A stretch of DNA of 64,000 nt from the NCBI GenBank assembly GCA_025331565.1, contig JAFREQ010000014.1, forward strand, positions 10,590,001 to 10,654,000, written 5' to 3'. This DNA comes from Holacanthus passer (lineage: Eukaryota > Chordata > Actinopteri > Pomacanthidae). The notes beneath the pieces are model-generated. The model ran no database searches. It saw only the letters and a list, made by a program, of their open reading frames with translations, and was not told the DNA's origin. Both the position numbers and the translations under genes were made by a program. Shown piece by piece: positions 49,302 through 62,629 of this stretch (position 1 is the first letter of the stretch; each line of letters begins with the position of its first letter).

Positions 49302-52300
49302 TGCTTGCATTGTACTGTACTGTGCATGCATGCAGCGTGTGTATTTGTGGGTATGACTGTGTATCATGGTGCAGCTTTGTTCTCACCTTGTGTCCTTACT
49401 ATGTGCTGCAGTATTGATTCCTAATGGCCAGAGGCTGGCTGCCTATTGATCCAAGTGCTTCCATAAACATGTTGAGATGACTTATGGTGTGTGTATATGT
49501 GTGTGTTTGTCTGTACGACTGTACATGGATGATGGGATGATTGATAGGGAGGGTGGACAGGCTAAATGAAATACCAGTGTAATTTTACTCACATAAAATC
49601 ATGAAATAGCACGTCCATGTACAAACAAGCTCAACAGTACACCAGGGAAATAAAAGCTTTGACCATTTAGCCAAAACAGAGTATCTCATTAAGACCATCA
49701 GTCAAAAGCCTGAGAGAGGAGACCATCTTCATTCCAGATAGTGCTGGCTTAAGCATTTAGCTGGACAGATTCCTTTCCACCACGTCTGAAGGCCACGGGG
49801 ATGAATCTAAACAACTCAGCTGTACATACACAAACGAAGTGTGCGTGTATGTGTTTCTGTGTTGTGTTTTCTGTATGTTGTCAAGCTGGTGACTATGCCC
49901 TTAGAAGATGAGGCATGAAGAAATAACTGAAGTAAAATCACATCACAACATGTTGTATGACAAAAATCAAGTTCTGCACTGAAAAAATCCACAGATATTT
50001 TGTCGGTGAAATAAACAACAAGGCCATTATTCTGTCAAATCAGATCAGGAATATGGTCCCTCTGTGTGTAACTAGTACGTCAGTATGGCTGGGGAAGTCA
50101 GACTCTAAAACAAATAGGCAATAGAATTCAGTGTTTATTGGCGTTTTCATTTTTATAAAGAGAAAGGTCTTGCTTTGAAAATGCAAAGGGGAAAAATGTC
50201 TCCAAGGGAACTGAATAACTGTTTAATGCACATGTTTAATATACTGTATTTGAACTCAGCAAAACATGTTGGAAATGAGGAAATGTGTGAAAACATGGGA
50301 ATTGAGAACACAAAGACAGACTGCACCTGACAGAATTGTACATAATATTTAAGTATACTGTGATCTGACTGTATTACTTTCATTATGAAATATTTGTTTG
50401 AGGAAATGAGTATTGAGGAATCTACAAATATACACAGTAGGTCTTTGGTTTTGTGAAAAAAAATAAAAGAGCTCAAATTTAAAAAGTGGATAAAACAAAA
50501 AAAGTTCCATTTCCCATATTCCAAGAAAAGGCTAAAATTGGTAAAAATAAAGGCTTGAAAATGCTAATTTCCACTTTTAAATTAGGAGCTTAGAAAAGTG
50601 AAATGACTGGAGAGGTAATGGATCTGTCTGGAAGAGGATGAGCATATTGCCTTCGTGCATAGTAAGTAGGACAGTTCATGAGTTAAAACACTTTTCCAAG
50701 GATCAAAGATGCAGAGCTGCTGCACATAGTTAGGTCACCAAGTCTCCAATGAGCATGTAAAGTTTGCTTAACGACAGCAGAACTTGGGTTGCACGATCAG
50801 ATGACACATACTGTAAATAGAGGTCAGCAGAGGTTCAAAAAAGAAGGAGGACGTTCATCAAGCAAAGAATCTAATCCCCAGCGAAACACTGGTGGATATT
50901 TGAAATTGTGGAACTGTATGACTTTGTACAGAACTGTGAATCTGAGATTAAAAGTGGGTCGAGGTTCATTCTTCAAAAAAAAACAAGGAATATCAATTCG
51001 CAAAAAATTGTTTTACTGGCTCAAGAGTGTTTCTTGTAATGTCTATTCTATGAACTGACTGACTGCAAGCAAACCTGAGTCCAATCAAAGAGCAAAGAAG
51101 AGATCTTGAGATAATCAAAATGCAGGGATGCTCTCAGATGGCAACCTTGTACATTATACATTTTAGCAAATCAATCTGCACTGAAACTTTGGTTAATCCT
51201 TTTAGATGAGACATTACATTTTTTTTCTAAAAACAAAAGCACAAATAGACAATTGACAATTTCCTCAAATTCCTAAAATATTTAAATAAGAAAACCTTTT
51301 TATTCAGCATTTTTACAAAGGCATTTTGAGTGCTTGTGTGTGTCATTCAGTGAGGGAGTGTGCGTCTGTATTTGGTGTTTACCTGTTCAAGCCTTAGGTG
51401 GTAGGTACATATTTAAAGAGCTCCTCACAGAAGGGAGTGCGGAGAGAGATATGATCTTATTCCAAGAAGCACTCACAGTATGACATCATTATAGCAACTG
51501 CTCTGTGTGCATGCTGTGTATGTGCTTATGTGCATGCATTTAGGCATGCATGTGTGTGTGCATGTGGTTGTGCGCGTGTGTTTGAATATTCATCCGTGTG
51601 TGTGTCATACCAAGGGAAATTATGTTGATTGCCTCAATGAAGGAGGCATAAATCATATCCTCCACTGTAATCATCTGCAGCAGTTTATGTTTGCAATAAA
51701 TCTTCTTATCACAACTGTGCTGGGTATCTTACAAATCAGACTGTGACACCTGTTCCACTTCTAGGGGGACTACACATAATACACCAGTGCTCAAACAGTA
51801 ATATTTCATACTTAAATAATCATCTTTTTGTGGTTGACGTACTGTGTAGAGACTACAACTCTGTGCCCACAGGACCATTTTCAGCTCTGGGGAAAAAAAT
51901 CAATATTAAAGTGAAAGTATTAATGAATGTTTAAGCGTCTCCTTCAGACTCCTATTGATCAGATGGCCTTCTCAGCAATGCTGGGTCTGTCCAATAGAAC
52001 GGTGATCCTCACACTCCAGGAAAATCTCCCTAGATATTAACACATGGATAACTGACAGACTGCACATCTATTCTAAGGATGCCAAGATTGAACTGGCTTA
52101 ACATGAGAAGATAACTGTTCCTTTCCAAGTTGCAGAGGAAGCATGGATTTTTGACTTTGAAGACAAGCTCATATGGGGAAAATCCTAGTTAATGTTTATA
52201 ATTAACTTCATGGTTCATAACTTATGCTTTAAAGCTAGTGATTACAGAAATGCTCAATGCTGTTCAGTGAAATTATAACACTGCTTGAGCTGTTAAGGCA

Positions 52301-52534
52301 CTGAGATTTGATCAATTTTCTGCAATGTTGAGAACATCCGTGCATGTGTTCATACTGTACATACATATTATGGGTACTTGCATGAATACTTTTCTCTGCT
52401 TGCCTGCTCTGTTCACCTTTTTGTTTCTTTACTGTCTCCCTCATTTACTTTTCATCTTAGAAGTTGGACTTTTTCTCCAATATACTACACATTGTACAAA
52501 CATAGGAGTTTGCCAAAATTATTTCTTCCTTCAG
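49302..52534. other. Non-coding, nothing recognised
   Basis: AT-rich sequence with GT-rich patches near 49490-49510 and 51500-51605. The frames are short and domain-free. A good splice acceptor ends at 52534; see the findings. Confidence 0.5.
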
Positions 52535-52669
52535 ACAGGATCTTGGGGATTGTAGTTGCCAACATCACACTGGTTGTGATGTACACGGTAGATGGAGGAG
52601 AATGTTTGCACTTGGTGTGCGTAGGCTCTGCGGAAACAGAGCTAGCTTTACTTGGGGCGCAGGGAGACA
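52535..52669 (+). other. Candidate exon (135 nt), unproven
   Basis: The segment follows a strong acceptor (ATTTCTTCCTTCAG) and precedes a GTAAGC donor. One frame is open across it with one base left over at each side (phase 1 in, phase 1 out). The peptide starts with RILGIVVANITLVVMYTV, hydrophobic enough for a membrane segment, and then becomes polar. I recognise no family, and chance remains the more likely explanation. Confidence 0.2.
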
Positions 52670-52903
52670 GTAAGCAAGTGATGCAATTATGGGATCTGAC
52701 ATTTAAACACCCACCCTTGTTTTAACATTCACACATACACACACCATACGTATGCACTTTCTCTTTAGAGCGAAGGATTGACATGTTCGCCTGTAAGACG
52801 AAAAACAAAGAAATGGAGTCTTGCCTCTTCCCACACATGGTCTCTGTAAGGCTGGCATTTGTGCTTTAGAACAATACAGAGTGGTTCTGAGGGAGCAGAT
52901 GAG

Positions 52904-52910
<7 letters not shown>
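52670..52910. other. Non-coding, nothing recognised
   Basis: Short CA patch at 52729-52744. Nothing else. Confidence 0.5.

Positions 52911-52968
<58 letters not shown>
52911..52968. repeat. (GT)29 microsatellite
   Basis: A perfect 58-base GT run, the longest pure dinucleotide repeat in the window. It generates the Cys-Val and His-Thr runs in overlapping frames on both strands. Confidence 0.98.
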
Positions 52969-52971
<3 letters not shown>

Positions 52972-55900
52972 GCATCTGCATGTATGCATGTCTGTGGCTG
53001 TCTGGAGCCCATCCATCTCAGTTTTGCTCCTGGTCTGTCTCAGCCAAACACAGATAGCAAGGCTGGCCGTGGTTAACAACCAAATCCTTGCTTAAGGCAT
53101 ACAGTACTTTCCATCAAATTTAAGTGTTATTTCAACTTTACAAACTCTTTCAATGTAGAATTGTAAATGTAAGTTTGCATTGCATTCAAAGTGAAACAGA
53201 TGGGTCACTTTGAAAATACCATTCACCTAATACACTCATTACATTTTGCAGCTGCAAGGAGTCACCTCAGATTTACAGCCCCAAAACTAGATTACCTTGA
53301 TCCTTTGAAAAAATTAGTTAGAAAGACGAAGCCCACGCAAAAGAAGAACCAACCCTGTTAGACTTTGTTAGGCTTCAGACCTTATTCAAATCAAACACAG
53401 ATACTCAACATCATAATACCTTCCTCTCCATCCAACACTGAGGTCTCTAGTTTAAGGGCAGTAAACTTTAATGTTTATTGGCAGTGCAAAAGGTTAGTCT
53501 GCAAGTGGAACAGAGGGACAGAATTAGTACAGCCACAGCTAAACGACTAAAGGGTTAGGGCTAATTAAAAGTAATAAGCCTTGGTGACTTCTATATGTAC
53601 CAACCATGCAAGCTAAAGATACAATGAACCATTATCACAGCTTAGCATAGCCTTATTTCATATCTGTAAAGTTATATCATCATAGCCTTATTGAGATCCA
53701 GCTGCCTCAGGACAGATTAAATCACATTCACCCAACCACTAATTTATTACACCATTATATACTTTAATAAATCGCCATATAATTTAAAATCCACCATATA
53801 TTTTAATATTCATATAGTAAGTAATGATGTCGCCCAATACTGAACCCTCAGAGACTTCATCAACCTTCATCCAGTTATTTTTTTTTTAAATCATACTGTA
53901 TTTTATATTTTATATTTATATAACAGGTCACTATGAGAATAATGTTAGGGAACTGTTTGATTTGTACAGAGGCCTGTCCTCCTGACATTTTATTTTGCCA
54001 ACTCACTCTGTGCCTCCAAACAAAAGATTCTTCAAATAAAAGTCTGTGTGGGATATTTTGTTCACACTGTTAAATTAAACTGTACAGGGTAGTTATTGGC
54101 CAAATGTAAAAGTTAAGAAAATGGCACCTACTGTAAATGTTTAACCTATCCTGCTGTCTGCAGACCAAAACCAAAAATCTTCAGTCAAATCGCTCTGAAT
54201 TGTTCATGTAGTTTATGTTTTTATGTAACTGTCAGGAGAGGCAAAGAGCAGTCAATTCCAGTTATCCTTACTGCACACCATTTATTGGAACAGAAACAGA
54301 ATACTTAGCTTATCTGCATGGCTTCCGATTATTAGACTCAAATTACGATTTACCCTGAGTCACCTCTGGGTGTACGTTTATCTCTTCCTTTTCTGAAAGC
54401 CTGTCCGTCCTCTTCATCATTCATTTGCTAACACTGGAATGAAGGATGGATGAACAGGTCATACCGAATGGCTGATAGCAGTTAGCACTAATTACATAGG
54501 AGAAACATCAGGATTTGAACCTTTTAAACTAATCTAACATTAGTCAAATTGCCAAAACAACTCTTTATATGATGTTTAATCCATAACGTTATGATTATAT
54601 AAACATTCCAGAGATATTATGTGTTTAAGATACTTAAAATAAGTGCATATTTGATACAGCTAGATAAGAAGATTGCAAATCCCAAAAGCCTCACATTTCT
54701 AAACACAGTACTTGCAGCCCATGTCAGGTCATCCCAGGTCTTACACAACAGACGTTCATCTCTTTATGTGGATATGTTTGTGTCCCTCCCTCAGGCTATA
54801 ACACTTCATAGCAGTGACCCACAGCTTCGCCACCCTCGTCCCACTGTGGGACAGCACACACTCCTACGACAAACTCACACCCCTTGCTGATTGTGTGACA
54901 CTCACGCCAATGGTTTCTGACAGGAATGGGGTATAAATGGCCCGTAAGTCAATTGCTAGGTCACTGTCTTCAGGGGGTGTCAGCTCCATCATAACCAACT
55001 CATTCACACACACACATACACACTCACACAGTGTATCCAAATAAATGACAAGTATGTTCTATTAGTCATTCAGAGCATATCAGGAAAGTAACTTTTCATT
55101 GTAGTACATTAAGTATCACTTGTCCAAAATTTTAACACGGGTACATGTTTTACCTGTAAAACTCCTGTTTCAATTAATTTGTTCATCATCTGTGATCTGA
55201 AAACAAGACATTTCCACACAATAAAATGGATAAGAAAGTGTCATATTCATAGTTCCATTTTAAAATCCTAGTGCACCACGGAGCATCTCAATCACCCTGT
55301 TTGGTAGTACAGCAGGTTGTAACAGCATTAGCTGATTTCACTAGCACTCAGCACCAGAGTTGAGAGTCTCAGGCAGCAAGTCACACTGCTCTGCATTGTG
55401 TTACCCTTCTCTAATTCCATTACAGTTAATCTTGTAGTTAGGCAACTTAGTGGCATGACTCAGATTGTGTACAATGACACAGCTGGCAAAAATTGCAGTG
55501 ATTCGACTGACAGAATGAGATTTGACTCAAATCATCAACATTTAGGGTGCAGCCCTACAAAAGTGAATGAGTCTGATGAGTGCAACATTTTGAGCTGAGT
55601 TGGTAAACGACAGCTTAACAACATCAGTGACTCCTGTTTAAACCCTTTCACTATAACTGTTTCTGAACCAGAACACCTAAAGCCAAGAATTTCTGCAGAC
55701 TAACTCCAGCTGTTCTGTACGGTTATTCCATTATTCCCACGTAATGCAGACAAGCTTGCACGCTCATGGTGTGCTAAATTCGTTCTGTTGAGGTGTCTGT
55801 GATATGTTCAAAGCTTACAGTGAATCTCCATATTCTCACGCAAACCAATGTCTTGCTGTCTAATCAAATTAGCATCTCTTTGCTCTGCATCCAATCAGAT

Positions 55901-57836
55901 TAGTATCTCTGCTCCCTGTGGTAATATCAGCAGCTTTGACCTGTTCTTCTTCAGTGGAGTGTGCTTGGTGGTAGATGAGCCCACGGTAGCCAAGGTATAT
56001 TTCTCTCCTTCTTTGAAGTCAATGAGCTGATGGATCTGATCCAGGGAGACTTGCTGTCTGCGAACAGCACACCTCCTTGAGTCTATTTGGTTTTCTCCTG
56101 CAGAGGAAAACGTGGCTCAAGTGGACACGCTGTCAGATTATGTTTTGGAAAACAGGCCAAGGATGCAATGTTGTCCTTGCTCGCTCACTCTCTCATGTGG
56201 ATTGTCATCCTCTCCGTCTATCCGTCAGTTTGTCTCTCCCTCTCTCTCACGTACATACACATGCCACCCACTGTAAGATCTGTCTGTGATGTCTGGCTGC
56301 CCTTTCTCTTGAATCACTACACAATACACTGGAGAGTACCCACCAGACACTTGTTCTCTGAGTGTGAGTGGATCACTTTTCAGTACTGTTTGACCATCAA
56401 AGGGGTTCAAGTGTTCAAGCAGATACCTTTTATGCTGTCGGAAAGCTCTGTCACACCACAGTCTGCCAATATGCCACTACAAAGGCAGATGGCATTTAAA
56501 GGAGCTGGATTTGTGTGTGTGTATGTGTGTGCACATGTCTATCCAGATAGGGGATCCATCAGAGGTATTTGGGGCCTGAATTCGCAGCTGCATTAAGAAT
56601 CCAATGGCCCCTCAGAGTTTCATTGATTAGAGGGAGAAGAGAGTGACTGGAGGAGAAAGTGGAGGGAGACGGGGGGGCTACGAGCAGTAAGGGTTGGTAT
56701 TTCATGGGTCCCTTCCCTCTTGTTGCCTTTGCGTTCTTTTTAAACATCAATATTGTAGCAGCTTCATTCTAACACCTAACATCCACACATGTAGAAACCC
56801 ACATGCACGCACACATAGGTCAGGGGGAAAATGCAGAGTAAGCTACACTGTACATACAAAGCACTGTATATCATCCTCAGGCCATTTTCCTGGAGTTTTA
56901 TGGGGTCACAATAAAGTCTCGTTATTGTGGAAGCAGATAGTCTTCCAGCCCTCATCATAAACAGATTTCTCCTTCACTGAGCTGATGAGGACAAAAACGC
57001 AGGAGAGGTTGGAGGAGGCAAAAAGAAGAGCAGAGAGAAAGATGAAGAACAGCAGAGTAGAAGGAAAAGATGAGGTGAAAGATAGGAGAGTAGTGTGTCC
57101 AGGAAATGTTTTGGGGAGGGAAGAGAGAGCAGTGGCACTGATCAATATGGCAACAAGGAGAGGACAACCTGGGTCTACCAAAGTCAACAGATGTTAAGAA
57201 CAGAAGAAAAACCCATTGCAGAGAAGATGCAATGATGTTAGATATTGAAGAAATCTCTTTCTGTCGTTCTCTCTGTCTCAAATATGCACACACATAATCA
57301 CTTTTCAATGTGGAAAGCCTCCTTAGTTGGCATACTAAGCCAGGTCTGTCTATTCCCAAGGCCTGCATTACTTATAAATGCCGTCTGCTACAGTAACACG
57401 AGACTGGCCCTGGTTTTTAATCTGTGCCCCACAGCTTGCTGCAAGCAAATACTAGACACCTATTAGACAACTGCTTGTGTGATGTGAACCTACAGTAAGA
57501 AGCCAGAGAGTCAAACACTGAGTATGATTCAAAAAATTAGAGCGCAGATGTTTTTGTTCCTCCTGATATACAACCTTTACGTTTTATTATGTGAATATGC
57601 CAACATACACTGTTTGCAACAATGCTCTCAGCATGATTTGCTCCAACTTTCACAGCAGTCTGAGAATATTCCATACACGATAGCTTAAGTTACTTTAAAA
57701 CTACATACTATTTCCACTTTTTCTGGAAGTATTCACCAAGTTACCAAGTTAAAGAGAATTGGATAAAATAAAGTCAGACTGCCCAAAACTCTTTTCTTTC
57801 TTGAAAAAACTGTATGAGGTCCTTTGTGCTCCACTT
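52969..57836. other. Non-coding, nothing recognised
   Basis: No gene or element was recognised over nearly 5 kb. Poly-T lies at 53879-53887, a CA patch at 55005-55028 and purine-rich stretches at 56625-56675 and 56990-57130. Overlapping frames of up to 169 codons at 56077-56596 include repeat-derived sequence and show no domain. Weak exon-like signals lie at 55955-55994. Confidence 0.5.
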
Positions 57837-58110
57837 TTAGAGGAATACTTTTGGGGACATTTTGGGAACTACACTTATTCGCTTTCTTGCAGAGAGTTAA
57901 ATGAGGCAACCAGGGGAGATTCTTGGAAGTCACTTCTCCAAGAAATAGCCTGGAACATAGCCCCACAAAACTTGCTGTTTCTACACTTTGGCCTTTGTAC
58001 AGAGTAAACTAAAGGGACATAACATTTTAATGAGTGAACTTTCAGGTGCTGGTATGTGAAAAATAAATAAGCCTCTTCCCAAACTTCCCAAACTCGAACT
58101 ACTCCTTTAA
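57837..58110. mobile_element. TTAA-ended MITE (274 bp), common fish repeat
   Basis: The left end TTAGAGGAATACTTTTGGGG and the reverse-complemented right end TTAAAGGAGTAGTTCGAG are imperfect inverted repeats, each followed by a TTTTGGGAA/TTTGGGAA block. The interior includes ACTTATTCGCTTTCTTGCAG, AAGTCACTTCTCCAAGAAAT and ACACTTTGGCCTTTGTACAG in an order I know from a very abundant acanthomorph dispersed repeat. Compared with that memory, a central part appears deleted. There is no coding capacity. Confidence 0.65.
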
Positions 58111-59681
58111 ATGACAAGCCCAGTGAATGTGTTTCAGATCAATGGAGAACAGACTTAAAGTAAAAATATGTGATACAGTTAAAGATTTTAGGGTTTCTCC
58201 ATTTTGAGCAAGAAAGAACAGCCTTTCACTTCCCTGCTGTGTTCTTTGTATAAAATGTATGGAGCATTAATCGTTGTTAATATCAGCACATTCATCTAGT
58301 GTAACCTTGTACTATGGAATACAAATTGAATGAGCTTTAAAAAAAAAATCAGAGCCTCATCTGGCATCACATGAACAGAAAATATAATTCTCTGAATTGT
58401 GTTGTGCCAATTCTCAGACACAAGTGCGATTATTAAAGTGAATTGACCAAATGAAGCCCACGCTACAACTGTTTGTCAGTCTATCCATCTGTCACAATGG
58501 TGTGTTACTGCCAAATTGTTTTGACGCTCAACAAGTGCATCTCGAAAGAGCTTTGCATCGGTGACCAAAGTAGCTTTCAGTTATTGCTTCCCCTTTCTTC
58601 CCAGTTCTGAAAACACAGACCTATCATACTTGCACACACTGTTTTGTCCATGACAATGTGTAACTGAACAAAAGCTTTTAGACCAAACAAGAACAGAGTC
58701 TGGCCACCACTGGTCAACAGTGCACACTCTCAGCCAAACAATGAGTATTTAGCAGCTTTAGACCTGCTTTCAGTTGCCAGTGCTGTCTAATTGGCCACCA
58801 TTTCATAATTGTTTGTAATTAGAGTTTAGAGTTAACAATATCATGATAATTGTGTTGTAATTGTGATGCCAGCAACATGGGGTCAGCTTCAGCCAACATC
58901 TAAACAAACAGTCAATGTGCTCTCTTTATCCATCATCCATACTGACTATTTCTGCCATGCAGCCCTCCTTTCAATAGGTCTCAACTTGAAGAATAATAGG
59001 AAACAGGGAAACAAAAGATAGACAGAGTTAATCGAACAGATGCCAACTATTTAGTTTTCTCATCATTGCTCCAGTCTGGCTCTACTTAATATGCCTGGAC
59101 ACGAAAGCTAAAAAAATCCTCGTCGAAACCTTCCCTCTGTTAAATTCTTCCTGTGCCCTTATGTCAAACATAAAAGTCATTGAACAATTATGATGTTGTT
59201 TTACATCAACCTTTACCTTCTGAAAACAGTATTGTTATTGATTTGTCACATAACTGCAAAAAGAGTAAAGGTGTACCTGCACTAATAAAATTTTACTCTC
59301 TGTGTATGGTGTGTCCGATCCACCTGCCAGGCCCAGAGTGAAGCAAAATATCTACTAATCTTTAAGAATGGTTTGTTTGTAGATGAATGTGTTTTGAGCT
59401 GACAAGAAGTACAAGCACATACTTCAGACAACAGGTAGCATTTGAACTAAGAGAGGGATACACTTCTGCATATAAAATGAAAAGATTATATCTGAATCAG
59501 AATTGAGTTAATCTGGGGTCCTCTGAAGGTCTCACACAATGGAAATCGATTGCTGTATCTTTAAAAACAGGAATCGCACTGTATTGGACCACAAGTTATC
59601 AGAATGTAAACAGCATTTGGATTGATTGATAGATTTGTCTCGTGCACTCACCTGTAAAGGAGTCCATCCTTTATCCCCAAG
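58111..59681. other. Non-coding; conserved-looking block 58741-58930
   Basis: 58741-58930 contains CTAATTGG, TAATTGTTTGTAATTAG and few simple repeats, a texture seen in conserved non-coding elements. No gene or element was recognised in the rest. Confidence 0.4.
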
Positions 59682-59701
59682 CCTCAGACCATTGTCTGAG
59701 G
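59682..59701. repeat. Perfect 8-bp inverted repeat
   Basis: CCTCAGAC (59682-59689), a CATT loop and GTCTGAGG (59694-59701). No poly-U follows, and a terminator role makes no sense in this setting. It may be coincidence. Confidence 0.6.
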
Positions 59702-61233
59702 TGTGGAAGGGGGCAATTGAATTAGCCCCACCATCTCTGGCCCATAGCGAGTGATATGAGACTGGATTCCATTACACAAACTCTATCTAACCCAGACTGC
59801 GGCCTATCTAAACCTCATATCCCTGACAACACTCCATACATCAGCCACAGGCTAATACACTCTAATCGGCAGGGGCCTCACCCACAGATATACCATATGA
59901 CCCGTCTCTCCTTCTCACTCACGATAGCTACCGTTTGTTTGCCTTTTTTTCATGGAGCACTACTATATGCACTCATATTTCTCGCACATCCCTTTGTGTC
60001 TGTCATCCTTCTTTCATTTGTGTTTTACTTGTTGTCTCCATTTATTCTGTTTGCTGACTTCTTATCTCTACTACTTCAGTTCACCCTCACGTCACTCTCT
60101 TTTTGCTCTTTGTCAATCACTCACTGCTTTGCCGTCTTCACTGTAGTGTGAAATACTAAATTACTTAGGATGAGTGATTAGTGGATGCTTGTTTTTCAGA
60201 AGGGTTGTTCTCTCATCTGTATGCCTTCTGTCATACTCAGGTACAGTACTCATACTATTCAAACCAAATCCTTTTTGGTCATATTCAGTTAGTTCTGGAA
60301 TCAAACCTAAATGCTTTTTTATTACCAACCAAAATGCATCCATAGCACAGAGTATCAAAAACTTTCATGTCCTGAATGAATTGAATGCCTGATCAGATTT
60401 GTAATGTTGTCTACCTCCCCTCTGATCAGATAGTTACTGGTTTATATCTAACTTTTGCTAATTTTAGATTATTTTATTTCAGCAAAGTTCTTGGATGTCT
60501 GCAACATTTAATGTGTCCCTAAACACGTAGAAATGAGTAATAAAGTCAGAGAAATTAACTCCATATCTATTTAAAGTTTGCTAATATTAGCTAAGATAAG
60601 CTCATTCCAGGGCAAATAACACTAGGGTGTAAGTAGAGTGTATTAAACTGAGAAAGGGTGTGTTTATATAATGCTTTTGAGTTCAAGTTTTCAGTTTTCC
60701 TCAATACATTATTTGAGAATTAGCAGCTGATTTCTTTTGTTAAATGAAAAAGGGCGTTGTAGAAAACGTGTCTATATTTCTCATAGCATGACACCAAAAT
60801 AGTATTGTTTTAGTATTGCTTTGGTGTAATATTGACGCTAGTATCAAATCATTTCAAACCACGCCAGCCCTATATCAAATAAACATTAGACTGTTCTGTT
60901 CGCTGTGTGCAGGTAAATGAAAAATGCATATCATTCAATTTTTGGGGATTCCTCTTTCAGACCTGTGCATGCTCTTACACACTTGCATATACAGTAAGCA
61001 CTCATTCACATACTTACAACACTTTGAGCATTTCAAATTTGTACATGCCACATTTTTTCTGCCCCCAAACCATCACTCTTTTCTTGGCACCACCTCTTTT
61101 TCTTCATTTTCATCCTCTTTCTTCCTTGCTTCTCTTTTTGCAGTCGCCCACCTCCTTTCTCTCCTTTCTTCCCTCCTCTCCCATTCCCAAGATATATGTC
61201 CTCTCTCTCCTGTTAACTTCGAACCTTACATGC
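59702..61233. other. Non-coding, nothing recognised
   Basis: Pyrimidine-rich stretches from about 59900 to 60130 and 61060 to 61230 produce chance Ser/Leu/Phe-rich frames. No gene or element was recognised. Confidence 0.55.
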
Positions 61234-61325
61234 CTCTCTCTCCCTCTCCTTCTCTCTCTCTTTCTCTCTCCCTCTTCCTCTCTTTCTCTCTCTCTCCCCC
61301 CTCTCTCTCTTTCTGTCTCTCTCTG
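61234..61325. repeat. (CT)n polypyrimidine tract
   Basis: About 90 bases of CTCTCT with TTT and CCC interruptions and almost no purines on the plus strand. It explains the overlapping 139- and 173-codon frames. Confidence 0.95.
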
Positions 61326-62594
61326 AGAACATCAAAGGGCTGTGTCAGTACCAAAGCTCAGCTCAACAGTGCAGTGGCTGACCTTGGACGTTCGCTAACA
61401 ACCCAGGAGAAAGGGAGAGACAGTGATAGAAAGGGAAAGAGATGAGGAAGAAGAGAAAGAGAGGAGGGAGAGAGAAAGACATCACATACATACAGGAATA
61501 CTAACCAAGTGAGGCACACATGCAGAGACTGCTGTTTACTGTAAACTGTGGTGAACTGCAGTGAACACACAAATCAGACAAATTTGCAGTCAAATTCGGC
61601 TGTCATGTCATGTCAGGTAGTAGTTTTGGTTAAAATATACAGTTGTCACTCTCATGGATACCAAAACAGTGTATTAATATAGCCAAAACGCCACTTCACG
61701 CCCAAACACTGCAGAGATGCTTCTTTAACCTCAGAAAAGACCTTGTCTAAACACAAGTCAAAGATCTACTTCACAAAGAGGCTGTCAGCTTAAATGAGAA
61801 AAAATGAAGGCCAGAACTGCATACAAAAAAAAAAATAATTGCTGTATTTCTCAGCTATATACCTTCTCACAATAACAAGCAATTGCCTGGATCTGGGTGT
61901 CTGGCTGCAGATGGCATATACAAATGAGTTGGTATCAAATGAATTAAAAAAAAATCACTTGCATAAAGCTTAACAGAAGAAGACCCAAAAGTCAAAAAAG
62001 CCAAAAGAAATCTCTGCAAATATTCAGGGTAGGGTTGGTGGGCACACATGCCCAAATGTCGCTGCATTCGAGCCAAGGATTTCACCTGACGCATCTCTCA
62101 GCAACATCAACATCTCTCTGATGAAGAAACTGTGTATGCTTGCATCTGTGTTGCATCATTAACAAGTAATACGCACACAATCACATTACCACACTAATGT
62201 ACACACAAACCTACGCAAACCTACACAGGAAAATGCATTTTACAGCTTAACATGTGTTAAGTTAATAGTTACAAAATGTATAGATGCACAGCAAACACAC
62301 ACACTCACAAACCACAAAAATCCTGAGGCATAAATAATGCATCTGCATACACATGTTCTGCAATTTACTGTGTATGAGGATGCAAGCGACAAAAATCTGG
62401 GAAATTTGGGGTACAAATTGGGTACAAAGAAAGACTGATACCAATTGATAGAAAACCCCAAACAACAAAAACAAAATACAAACCACTGACTCATTCAGTT
62501 AAAACTAATTTTTGGGCAAATCCTAAGGAAAGATTTTACTCACTTTCTTGTAGGGAAGAATGAATAGTACGTACAGACTAATGGGAGTTTGACT
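61326..62594. other. Non-coding, nothing recognised
   Basis: A purine-rich tract follows at 61410-61480, so polypyrimidine and polypurine tracts lie side by side. The rest is AT-rich with no gene or element recognised. Confidence 0.55.
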
Positions 62595-62629
62595 GGCATT
62601 AAAGGCATTAAGGTATTAAGGCATTAAGA
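62595..62629. repeat. Short tandem repeat, GGCATTAA units
   Basis: Four 8-9-base units (GGCATTAAA, GGCATTAA, GGTATTAA, GGCATTAAG) in a row. Confidence 0.85.

Noticed and set aside
55955..55994. 40-nt exon-like segment
   Set aside because: The donor (GTATAT) is weak, only one frame is open (GVCLVVDEPTVAK), and there is no supporting partner exon.
56077..56596. 169-codon frame with a splice-like acceptor upstream (to 56103)
   Set aside because: No convincing donor follows, two overlapping frames compete, and the tail of the frame runs into GT-rich sequence.
60907..61445. 139- and 173-codon overlapping open frames
   Set aside because: They arise from the polypyrimidine tract, which lacks stop codons in several frames. 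Ser/Leu/Phe-rich with no domain.
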